From Burkholderia cenocepacia (lineage in GTDB: Bacteria; Pseudomonadota; Gammaproteobacteria; Burkholderiales; Burkholderiaceae): DNA of 64,000 bases. The notes under the pieces are model-generated. The model did no database searches, had not been told where the DNA came from, and worked only from the letters and a program-made list of their open reading frames with translations. The position numbers and the translations under genes were made by a program. The stretch lies in assembly GCF_900446215.1 (NCBI RefSeq), contig NZ_UAQZ01000001.1, forward strand, positions 1-64,000, in the 5' to 3' direction. Shown here one piece after another: positions 57,182 through 64,000 of the stretch (positions within the stretch are counted from its first letter, which is position 1; every line of letters begins with the position of its first letter).

Positions 57182-57910
57182 ATGACGGTGTATTTCATCG
57201 GCGCGGGCCCCGGCGACCCGGAGCTGATCACGGTGAAGGGCCAGCGCCTCGTGCGCACGTGCCCAGTGATCCTGTACGCGGGCTCGCTCGTGCCGGCTGC
57301 CGTGCTCGACGGTCATCGCGCGGAGCAGGTCGTCAACACGGCCGAGCTCGACCTCGACGCGATCGTCGCGCTGCTCGCCGCCGCGCACGCGAACGGGCAG
57401 GACGTCGCGCGCGTGCATTCGGGCGACCCGTCGCTGTACGGCGCGATCGGCGAGCAGATCCGCCGCCTGAAAGCGCTCGGGATTCCGTACGAAATCGTGC
57501 CGGGCGTGACGGCCACGGCCGCGTGCGCGGCGACGCTCGGCGTCGAGCTGACGCTGCCCGGCGTCGCACAGACGGTAATCCTCACGCGCTTCGCGGGCAA
57601 GACGACGCTGCCGGAAGGCGAGGCGCTCGGCGGGCTGGCCGCGCACCGCGCGACGCTCGCGATCCATCTCGGCGTGCGCCACCTCGCGCGCATCGTCGAC
57701 GAAGTGCTGCCGCATTACGGCGCCGATTGCCCGGTGGCGGTGATCTATCGCGCGAGCTGGCCCGACGAGGAGCGCGTGACGGGCACGCTGGCCGACATCG
57801 TCGGCAAGGTGCAGGGCACGCAGATCGAGCGCACCGCGCTGATCCTGATCGGGCGCGTGCTCGACGCCGAAGGGTTCGCGGATTCGACGCTGTACGCGAG
57901 CGCAGGCTGA
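57182..57910 (+). CDS. cobM: Precorrin-4 C11-methyltransferase CobM
   Basis: This 242-residue SAM-dependent methyltransferase adds the C11 methyl to precorrin-4. Motifs: 'FIGAGPGDPELITVKGQRL' (about 5-23), 'VHSGDPSLYGAIGEQIRRL' about 79, and 'EIVPGVTATAACAATLG'. A GGAGA precedes ATG 57182. It follows cobK by 42 nt and closes the rightward operon. No clear terminator was seen in the 123 bp before the convergent MFS gene. Confidence 0.95.
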   Translation: MTVYFIGAGPGDPELITVKGQRLVRTCPVILYAGSLVPAAVLDGHRAEQVVNTAELDLDAIVALLAAAHANGQDVARVHSGDPSLYGAIGEQIRRLKALGIPYEIVPGVTATAACAATLGVELTLPGVAQTVILTRFAGKTTLPEGEALGGLAAHRATLAIHLGVRHLARIVDEVLPHYGADCPVAVIYRASWPDEERVTGTLADIVGKVQGTQIERTALILIGRVLDAEGFADSTLYASAG

Positions 57911-58033
57911 ACACGCCAGCGCCGTGGAGCCGAGTATCTGGACGGGCCGCGAGGATATTGCCGGTGCGCGAGCGAGCATGACCGGGACGACACCGGGCAT
58001 GCAGACGCCCGCGCCGCTGGTCCGCGGTGTCGC

Positions 58034-59212
58034 TCAGGCTCGCGCCATCTGCCGCACCCGTTTCGGCGCGAATCCGGCCGCGAGCACGAACAGCGCGACA
58101 CACAGGCACGCCATCGCGATCCATGCGGGCGTCAGGTCGGCGAGATGCTGGCGCACGATGCCGGCCGCGAACGGGAACAAGCCGGCGATCAAGTAACCGA
58201 TACCCTGCACGAACCCCGTCAGCGACGCGGCATCGGCCGGCGTCGCCGCATGGTCGACCGTGACGATCAGCGACAGCGGAAACAGCGCGCCGATTCCCGC
58301 GCCGACGAGCAGCGCGGCCGGCAATGCGAGCGCTTCCGGTGCGGCCAGCATCACCAGCAACCCGACGAACAGCGACGCGATCGCCGCATGCAGCGCGGGC
58401 CGGCGATCGGGCAGACGGTCGATCGTCGCGGAAATCGTCAGCCCCGCGACGACTTCCGCGAGCGTCACGCCGCCGAGCAGGCTGCCGGCCGCGGTCGGCG
58501 ACCAGCCGAGCCGCATGTAGTACGGCGGCAGCCACGCGAGCACCAGCGTGTAAGCGCCGGTCGCGATGCCGAAGAACAGCGCGAGCCGCCATGCGCGCGG
58601 CGAACGCAACGGCCGCGCATTCGATACCGACGCCGGCCCGGCGGCAAGCGCGTCGCCACCGCGGCTCGCCAGCGGCCAGGCCAGCGCCGCGAGCGCCGCC
58701 GGCAACGCCCAGCCTGCAAGCGCGGCGAGCCAGCCCCAGCGCGCCGCGGCAAATGGTGCGATGACGCTCGCGAGCACCGCACCGCCCATGATCGACGTCG
58801 AGTAGACACCCATCGCCCCGCCGATGCGGGTTGCGAAATGCGCCTTCACGAAGCCGGGCAACAGCGCCTGCACCATCGCGATCCCGACGCCCGCGCAGCA
58901 CGCACTCGCGAGCAGCAGCCACGCATGCTGCGCACCGACGCGCGACGCGCAAGCCAGCCCGATCAACGCGACACCGAGCCACACGCCGCCCGCGATCCCG
59001 GTGAGGCGCTGCAGGCGCCGCGCGCTCAGTGCGCCGAGCCCCATCAGCAGGATCGGGATCGTCGTCAGCAAGCTGGCCGCGCCGTCGCCGATCCCCGTCG
59101 CGCGCTGGATCATGTCGAGCAACGGGCCGACCGCGGCGAGCGCCGGCCGCAGGTTCAGCCCGACGAGCACGATCGCGGCGAGCCGCCATCCGGGGGAAGT
59201 GAAGCGATTCAT
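58034..59212 (-). CDS. CynX/NimT-family MFS transporter
   Basis: This 392-residue inner-membrane protein shows about 12 hydrophobic segments and the CynX/NimT start 'LAAIVLVGLNLRPALAAVGPLL'-like region (residues 10-31). Other typical stretches are 'PILLMGLGALSA' and 'GFVKAHFATRIGGAMGVYS'. Substrate is not readable; relatives include cyanate and nitroimidazole transporters. It diverges from a marR gene with two operators in the 130-bp gap, so it is very likely repressed by that regulator. Confidence 0.87.
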   Translation of the reverse strand: MNRFTSPGWRLAAIVLVGLNLRPALAAVGPLLDMIQRATGIGDGAASLLTTIPILLMGLGALSARRLQRLTGIAGGVWLGVALIGLACASRVGAQHAWLLLASACCAGVGIAMVQALLPGFVKAHFATRIGGAMGVYSTSIMGGAVLASVIAPFAAARWGWLAALAGWALPAALAALAWPLASRGGDALAAGPASVSNARPLRSPRAWRLALFFGIATGAYTLVLAWLPPYYMRLGWSPTAAGSLLGGVTLAEVVAGLTISATIDRLPDRRPALHAAIASLFVGLLVMLAAPEALALPAALLVGAGIGALFPLSLIVTVDHAATPADAASLTGFVQGIGYLIAGLFPFAAGIVRQHLADLTPAWIAMACLCVALFVLAAGFAPKRVRQMARA

Positions 59213-59274
59213 TGCAAGGCCCTCTCTATCGGTACGTGGCTGCCAGCGAGGCGCCGCGCGTTTTTCAGGTAAAG

Positions 59275-59292
59275 TATCTCGACATCAAGATA
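59275..59292. promoter_or_regulatory. MarR operator, copy 1
   Basis: TATCTCGACATCAAGATA is a near-palindrome typical of MarR-family sites (TATCTxGAnnTCxAGATA). It is the copy nearer the MFS gene, centred about 71 bp before its ATG. Confidence 0.75.
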
Positions 59293-59302
59293 AACGGTGA
59301 TT

Positions 59303-59320
59303 TATCTCGACGTCAAGATA
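59303..59320. promoter_or_regulatory. MarR operator, copy 2
   Basis: TATCTCGACGTCAAGATA differs from copy 1 by one base and lies 28 bp away centre to centre. It sits about 31 bp before the marR ATG, where binding would block marR transcription. Confidence 0.75.
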
Positions 59321-59342
59321 ACTGGCAAGCCGAGGAGGGTTA

Positions 59343-59846
59343 ATGGATCGAGCCGAGCATGCGCTCGCGCAATGGCGCGCCGAGCGTCCGGATCTCGACG
59401 CAACGTCGATGGTGGTGATGGGGCGGTTGCAGGAAGCCGCGCTCGTGATCGCGCGCGACCGTCTCAATCCGCTGTTCGCGCGCTACGGCATGCAGCCGGG
59501 CGAATTCGACGTGCTCGCGACGCTGCGGCGCAGCGGTGCGCCGTTCGCGCTGACGCCGACCGCGCTGTACGACGCGCTGATGATGTCGTCGGGCGGGATG
59601 ACCGCGCGCATCGATCGGCTGCAGAAGGCGGGGTGGGTCGAGCGCCGGCCGAACCCGGCCGACGGGCGCGGCACGCTCGTCGCGCTGACGGATTTCGGGC
59701 GGGCGCTGATCGATGAAGCGGTTGTTGCGCACATCGACAACCAGCGTGCGCTGCTGGCGGCGCTGTCGGAGGCGGAACAGGTGCAGTTGTCGGAACTGCT
59801 GGGGAAGTTGCTGGCGGGGCTGAAAGGCGCAGCGGCGGACGCGTGA
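59343..59846 (+). CDS. MarR-family transcriptional regulator
   Basis: This 167-residue protein has the MarR winged-helix core: 'GEFDVLATLRRSG' (about 50), recognition region 'LMMSSGGMTARIDRLQKAGWVERRPNPADGR' (split over 80-110, with the wing 'NPADGRGTLVALTDFG'), and a C-terminal dimer helix. GGAGG lies 5 nt before ATG 59343. Two matching operators sit between it and the divergent MFS gene, indicating autorepression and repression of the transporter, relieved by a ligand not deducible from sequence. Confidence 0.92.
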   Translation: MDRAEHALAQWRAERPDLDATSMVVMGRLQEAALVIARDRLNPLFARYGMQPGEFDVLATLRRSGAPFALTPTALYDALMMSSGGMTARIDRLQKAGWVERRPNPADGRGTLVALTDFGRALIDEAVVAHIDNQRALLAALSEAEQVQLSELLGKLLAGLKGAAADA

Positions 59847-59866
59847 CGCCGGCGCACCACGCGGGC

Positions 59867-59896
59867 AAAAAAAGCCCGCCGCGTAACGCGGCGGGC
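59867..59896 (-). terminator. Rho-independent terminator after the GST gene
   Basis: Read leftward, a perfect 10-bp stem (GCCCGCCGCG at 59874-59883 with CGCGGCGGGC at 59887-59896) has a 3-nt loop and is followed by seven Us (59873-59867). It lies 38 bp beyond the GST stop. It is also just past the marR stop, but lacks a U-run in that direction. Confidence 0.88.
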
Positions 59897-59934
59897 CCGA
59901 GCCGACGGCAGGCCGCACACGGCGGCCCGCTTGC

Positions 59935-60639
59935 TCAGCCGCGCGCCGGAATATTGAGCCCGCGCTCCACTGCCGGCCGCGCAACGAACGCGTCGAGCAC
60001 CCGCTTGACGTGCCGGAATTCACTGAACCCGACCAGATCGCCCGCTTCGTAGAAGCCGACCAGATTGCGCACCCACGGGAAGATCGCGATGTCGGCGATC
60101 GTGTAGGTATCGCCCATCACCCACTGGCGGTTCGCGAGATGCGCGTCGAGCACGCCGAGCAGGCGCTTCGACTCGTCGACGTAGCGCTGGCGCGGGCGCT
60201 TGTCCTCATAATCGCGGCCGGCGAACTTGTGGAAGAAGCCGACCTGGCCGAACATCGGCCCGATGCCGCCCATCTGGAACATCACCCACTGGATCGTCTC
60301 GTAGCGGCCCGCGAGATCCTTCGGGATCAGCTGACCCGTCTTGTCCGCGAGATAGATCAGGATCGCGCCCGATTCGAACAGCGGCAGCGGCTGGCCGTCG
60401 GGGCCGTTCGGATCGATGATCGCGGGAATCTTGTTGTTCGGGTTCAGCGACAGGAATTCGGGCGAAAACTGGTCGTTCGTGTCGAAGCGCACGAGGTGCG
60501 GCTCGTACGGCAGGCCGGTTTCCTCGAGCATGATCGACACCTTGACGCCGTTCGGCGTCGGCAGCGAATAGAGCTGGAGACGGTCGGGATGCTGGGCCGG
60601 CCATTTTTTCGTGATCGGGAAGGCGGACAGGTCGGGCAT
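59935..60639 (-). CDS. Glutathione S-transferase, nu-class/YfcG-like
   Basis: This 234-residue protein has a thioredoxin-like N-domain and an all-helical C-domain. The glutathione-site loop 'SLPTPNGVKVSIMLEETGLPY', here in two parts over residues 25-45, 'NPNNKIPAI' with its cis-Pro and 'FESGAILIYLA' are typical of YfcG/YghU-type enzymes, many of which act as disulphide-bond oxidoreductases. ATG 60639 lacks a strong ribosome site. It appears monocistronic with its own terminator. Confidence 0.9.
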   Translation of the reverse strand: MPDLSAFPITKKWPAQHPDRLQLYSLPTPNGVKVSIMLEETGLPYEPHLVRFDTNDQFSPEFLSLNPNNKIPAIIDPNGPDGQPLPLFESGAILIYLADKTGQLIPKDLAGRYETIQWVMFQMGGIGPMFGQVGFFHKFAGRDYEDKRPRQRYVDESKRLLGVLDAHLANRQWVMGDTYTIADIAIFPWVRNLVGFYEAGDLVGFSEFRHVKRVLDAFVARPAVERGLNIPARG

Positions 60640-60812
60640 GAAGGTTCGCTCGTCGAAGTGGATGATCCGCGCAGCGTTGCGCTGCCGCGCCCGAACACGT
60701 TCCACGGCGCGGCGGCGGGCCGGAGCGCGCCGAAAAACGCCCACTGTAGCCGATCCGCGGAATCGATGCAGGGCTCGACCGCGCGCCCCCGGTGCCGCCT
60801 CGCCCGACGCCG

Positions 60813-61937
60813 TCAGAAGTTGTGCCGCAGCCCGACCATCGCGGCCGTGGTGCCGACGCCCGGTGCGACCGGCTGCCCGTACACGAGCATCTGGTCCATC
60901 GTGCCGCGATTGTTCACGTGGCCGACCTGCGCATAGACCATCGTCCGTTTCGACAAGCTGTAGTCGGCCGCGAGCACGACCGCCGTCGAGCGGTTTTCGG
61001 AACGGTTGCGATCCTTCAGGTAGTACATGGCGGACGTGACCTGCAACGCGGGCGTGAAGCGATAGCCGACGCCGGCCGACAGCATGTCGAGGTTCACCTT
61101 GTCCGCATGCGACGGATTCCGGCCGTTGCCGTACGACGCCGACACCGAGAAATCGCGGATCGTGTATTTCGCGCCGGCGTAGACGAAGCGATTGTTGTCG
61201 ACGCCGGTCGGCGCGACGCCCGGCGCCGGATTCGTGTCGTGACCGTTGTAGTAGACGGCCGACAGGTTCAGCCCGTCGTTCGCATACCTGAGCACGACCG
61301 ATTCGCGCGTGCCGCCCTGAAACTGCCCGGCGACGCCGCCCGGCGCGTATTCGAGCGCGATCGACGCACCCGCGAACGTCGGCGACTGGTAGACGAGCGC
61401 ATTGCTGTCGTACAGCGCGCCGATCGCGCCGTTGGTGCTCGTGCCCGGCCAGCCGGCGGCCGTGTTCAGGCCGAGCCACGCGGTCAGCACGCTGCCGAAG
61501 AACTGCGCATTGCGCACGTCGGTGTCGGCCATCGCGTAGATCATCGGCACGATCTGGCGGCCGGCCGTGAACGTGCCGAACGGGCCCGACACGCCGAGCG
61601 ACGCGACCTGGTTGAAGATCGCGACGGCGCCCGGCGTGTCGCTCAGCTGCAGCTTGCCGGTACTGCTGTCGAACGAACCCTGCAGCTTGAAGTTGATCTT
61701 GTAGCCGCCGCCGATGTCCTCGCTGCCCCGGATGCCCCAGAAGCTCGAATAGATGCCGCCGTCCTTCATGCGGAACACCTTGCCGGTGTTCGGCGCGCTC
61801 GGGCTGAACGACGCGGCCGACGTGGTCTGGTACAGCAGGCCCGTGTCGATCACGCCGTACAGCGTGACGGAGGATTGCGCGTGCGCGAGCGCCGAACAGC
61901 CGGCAAGCGCCGCGAGCGCGGCCAGTTTCGTCTTCAT
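60813..61937 (-). CDS. Gram-negative general porin
   Basis: This 374-residue outer-membrane protein begins with a signal peptide ending 'ALAHA' and then 'QSSVTLYGVIDTGLLY', the classic start of betaproteobacterial trimeric porins. Further marks are 'SFWGIRGSEDIGGGYKINFKLQ', read across about 66-87, 'FGTFTAGRQIVP' and the final 'VGLRHNF' with C-terminal Phe for outer-membrane assembly. CTGGAGAC precedes ATG 61937. It should form an open channel for small polar solutes. Confidence 0.93.
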   Translation of the reverse strand: MKTKLAALAALAGCSALAHAQSSVTLYGVIDTGLLYQTTSAASFSPSAPNTGKVFRMKDGGIYSSFWGIRGSEDIGGGYKINFKLQGSFDSSTGKLQLSDTPGAVAIFNQVASLGVSGPFGTFTAGRQIVPMIYAMADTDVRNAQFFGSVLTAWLGLNTAAGWPGTSTNGAIGALYDSNALVYQSPTFAGASIALEYAPGGVAGQFQGGTRESVVLRYANDGLNLSAVYYNGHDTNPAPGVAPTGVDNNRFVYAGAKYTIRDFSVSASYGNGRNPSHADKVNLDMLSAGVGYRFTPALQVTSAMYYLKDRNRSENRSTAVVLAADYSLSKRTMVYAQVGHVNNRGTMDQMLVYGQPVAPGVGTTAAMVGLRHNF

Positions 61938-62169
61938 CGAAGTCTCCAGAATCGTCATGGACCGGACGGGATCGAGCCCGGCCGGGTGAAGCGGGGAAGC
62001 AGCGGGGCAGGCGGGAACGCGCGACATGCGCGCCGCCGCGAGCCGTGCGGAAAGACTACGCAACGACGGGCGGCCGCTCCCCCCCATGCGCGGGGGGCAG
62101 GGTTGCGGAGAATCGAAACGGGGATGGACAGGCGACTGCGCAGCCGCGGGCGACGGGTTCAGGCCGGCA

Positions 62170-64000
62170 TCAGGGCGCGCTTTCGAGCAGCCCGAGCACC
62201 AGCGCGCGGCGCACCGCATGCTTGCGCGAGCTGGCGTCGAGCTTGCCGAACAGGTTCTTCAGGTGCCATTTCACGGTTTCCTCGCCGACGGCGAGCGCGA
62301 CCGCGATCTCCTTGTTCGACAGGTTGCGCGCGAGCAGCTCGAGGATCGCGCGCTCCTTCGGCGTCAGCACGACGCTCGGCACCGCGCGCGGGCTCGCCGC
62401 GCCGCGCGGGGCCGGCGGCACGATGCGCGGCTGCGGCAGCGCGTGCCGCGCGGGGCCGTCGCCGGCGGCCGCCTCGTCGCCGGCGCGGCGCGCCCAGTCG
62501 GCAACGGCCGGATGCGCGTCGGCGAGCGTGCGCGTGAGCCCGAACATGTCCGCGAGGTTCATCGCCTCGTCGAGCAGCGCACGGCCGCCGCGCCCCGACT
62601 GTTCGAGCGCGAACGCGCTGAGCGCCATGATCTCGATGCGCTCGCGGCCCATGCTCATTTCGCGGGCCAGCACGGCGGCTTCGTCGAGCGCCGCACAGGC
62701 GTCGTCCCAGCGGCGCGCGGCGAGCGCCGCGTACGCATGCGCGCTCGCCTGCAGCAGCACGACGGGGCGCCGCCACAGCGGCCCGTGCGCCGGAAATTCA
62801 ACCGCGGCGATCGTGTCGATCCGCTCGACCAGCGCATGGCAGGTTGCCTCGCGGTAACGCGCCGCGTGAATGCGCACCTGCTCGGCAAGGCTCGCGACCG
62901 ACAGGCGCGGCAGCCGGCGGGCAACGCCCATCGCGTCGAGCGCCTCCAGCAAATCGATCGCGCGATGCTCGACGCCGCGCAGCAACGCGATGCGCGCGGC
63001 CGTGCGATAGCCGAGCAGCACGGTGTCGGGCGTGCCCGCGTGTTCGAGCACGTCGAGCCGGTTCGCGAGCAACGCGGCGGCCTGGTCGACGCGATCGGCC
63101 TCGTACGCGAGCGCCGCGCACATCGCCGCGAGCATGCAGGTCAGCGGATGGCGCCGCCCGAGATCGGCTTCCGCGCGCGCCAGCGCCGGCGACAGCACGT
63201 CGTCCGCGAGCCGGATCTGGCCTTCGCGCAGGTAGGTCAGGCCGGTGATCAGCTCGCCCCAGCGCGCGACGTAGCCGAACCCGGCCGCCGTCTCGCCGCG
63301 TGGCGCCGCCTGCTGGAACCGGCGCGCCTGCGCCGGTTCGCCGACGATGATCGCGCGCGCCGACAGCCGGTTCGCGTGCATTTGCGCGAGCCACGTCGCC
63401 GCCGGCGGCATGAAGTCGGCCCACGGCTCGAACAGCGCGACGAAGCGGTCGATCTCGTCGGCGTAATACGCGGCCGCACTGAGGATCAGCGCGCATTCGT
63501 AGCGCATCGCGGCCGGCGTGCCGTCGTCGGCCAGGATGCCCGCGATCTGACGTTGCGCCTCGACATGGCGCTCGCCGAGCGCCAGCGCCCACGCGACCGC
63601 GATCCGCAGCGTCGGGCGCTTGTCGAGCTCCGTATCGGGCAGCAGCGCGAGCCAGTCGAGCACGTCGTTGATGCGGCCCTGCTTGATCGCATCCTCGAGA
63701 CAGCGCTGCGCGAGCGCGTACGCGGTCTCGAACTGGCCGGCCGCGTACGCGTGGCGCGCGGCTTCCTCGGTCATCCCGTGCGTGTCGAGCCAGGCGGCCG
63801 CGCGGGCGTGCAGCGTGCTGCGCTCGGCGTCGGGACGCGCAGCCAGCCGATCGCGCAGCGTGTCGCGCACGAGCGGGTGCAGCCGGCACCAGTCCGAATC
63901 GTCCGACGCGGTGAACAGCGGCGTGTCGCGGGCGAGCCGCGCGAGGCGCTCGGACGCGTGCACGTCGTCGAGCAACGCCGAGCACAGCGACGGATGCAGC
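62170..64000 (-). CDS. MalT/LAL-type LuxR regulator, C-terminal part (cut by window edge)
   Basis: The visible part covers about 610 residues and stays open to the right edge, so the N-terminal ATPase domain lies outside. After a winged region ('CRLHPLVRDTLRDRLA'), a long run of TPR-like helical repeats fills the middle. The C-terminus is a LuxR-type helix-turn-helix: 'LTPKERAILELLARNLSNKEIA' and 'VGEETVKWHLKNLFGKL', in two parts. Such regulators bind a ligand and activate genes in an ATP-dependent way. The target is unknown; the porin gene lies 232 bp downstream. Confidence 0.88.
   Translation of the reverse strand, partial: LHPSLCSALLDDVHASERLARLARDTPLFTASDDSDWCRLHPLVRDTLRDRLAARPDAERSTLHARAAAWLDTHGMTEEAARHAYAAGQFETAYALAQRCLEDAIKQGRINDVLDWLALLPDTELDKRPTLRIAVAWALALGERHVEAQRQIAGILADDGTPAAMRYECALILSAAAYYADEIDRFVALFEPWADFMPPAATWLAQMHANRLSARAIIVGEPAQARRFQQAAPRGETAAGFGYVARWGELITGLTYLREGQIRLADDVLSPALARAEADLGRRHPLTCMLAAMCAALAYEADRVDQAAALLANRLDVLEHAGTPDTVLLGYRTAARIALLRGVEHRAIDLLEALDAMGVARRLPRLSVASLAEQVRIHAARYREATCHALVERIDTIAAVEFPAHGPLWRRPVVLLQASAHAYAALAARRWDDACAALDEAAVLAREMSMGRERIEIMALSAFALEQSGRGGRALLDEAMNLADMFGLTRTLADAHPAVADWARRAGDEAAAGDGPARHALPQPRIVPPAPRGAASPRAVPSVVLTPKERAILELLARNLSNKEIAVALAVGEETVKWHLKNLFGKLDASSRKHAVRRALVLGLLESAP

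Noticed and set aside
1..64000. CRISPR arrays, tRNA or rRNA genes, insertion sequences
   Set aside because: No regularly spaced repeats, cloverleaf sequences, rRNA blocks, transposase motifs or terminal inverted repeats were noticed on reading.

Overview
This GC-rich window reads as a chromosomal stretch of a Burkholderia cepacia complex bacterium. The main evidence is a near-complete ornibactin siderophore locus in the gene order known from that group. It is followed by a large cobalamin (B12) locus. No rRNA, tRNA, CRISPR array, insertion sequence or phage gene was seen. Assignments come from reading motifs and translated sequence by eye; no database search was run.

Bases 1-24928 hold the ornibactin locus. 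The rightward end of one operon enters at the left edge: the tail of orbF (ferric-siderophore reductase) and orbB (periplasmic binding protein), closed by a strong terminator. The exporter gene orbE faces left. A divergent control region (3299-3573) carries two copies of the same two-part promoter, TAAA, 17 bp, CGTC, one for orbE and one for orbI; this fits the iron-starvation sigma factor OrbS. From orbI runs a 21 kb unit: orbI and orbJ (NRPSs), orbK (acyltransferase-like), pvdA (ornithine hydroxylase), orbA (receptor), pvdF (formyltransferase) and orbL (acyltransferase). Specificity residues read from the four adenylation domains predict hydroxyornithine-type, Asp (then epimerised), Ser and hydroxyornithine-type, which matches ornibactin.

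Bases 25086-26898 are a spacer region with an M20 amidohydrolase and a small, less GC-rich parDE-like toxin-antitoxin pair.

Bases 26989-40078 and 49136-57910 hold B12 genes controlled by three cobalamin riboswitches. The leftward operon cobA-cobE-cobO-cobB and the rightward operon cobW-cobN-chlI-chlD flank a TonB-dependent receptor that has its own Fur-box-like site. After an interruption come leftward cobG-cobH-cobI-(cbiG-cobJ fusion) and rightward cobL-cbiD-cobK-cobM. The set is a mosaic: aerobic-type CobG and CobN occur with CbiD and CbiG, genes usually associated with the anaerobic pathway, and no cobF is present.

The interruption (40141-48804) holds yaiI, a DUF1993-like gene, a small phosphatase-like gene lacking its P-loop arginine, a Nudix hydrolase, a small exported protein, an uncharacterised catabolic-looking operon (CoA-transferase, CitMHS transporter, acyl-CoA dehydrogenase, IclR regulator) and a secreted GH18 chitinase with two chitin-binding modules. 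The right end (58034-64000) holds an MFS exporter divergent from a MarR regulator with twin operators, a glutathione transferase, a porin and the C-terminal part of a MalT/LuxR-type regulator cut by the window edge.
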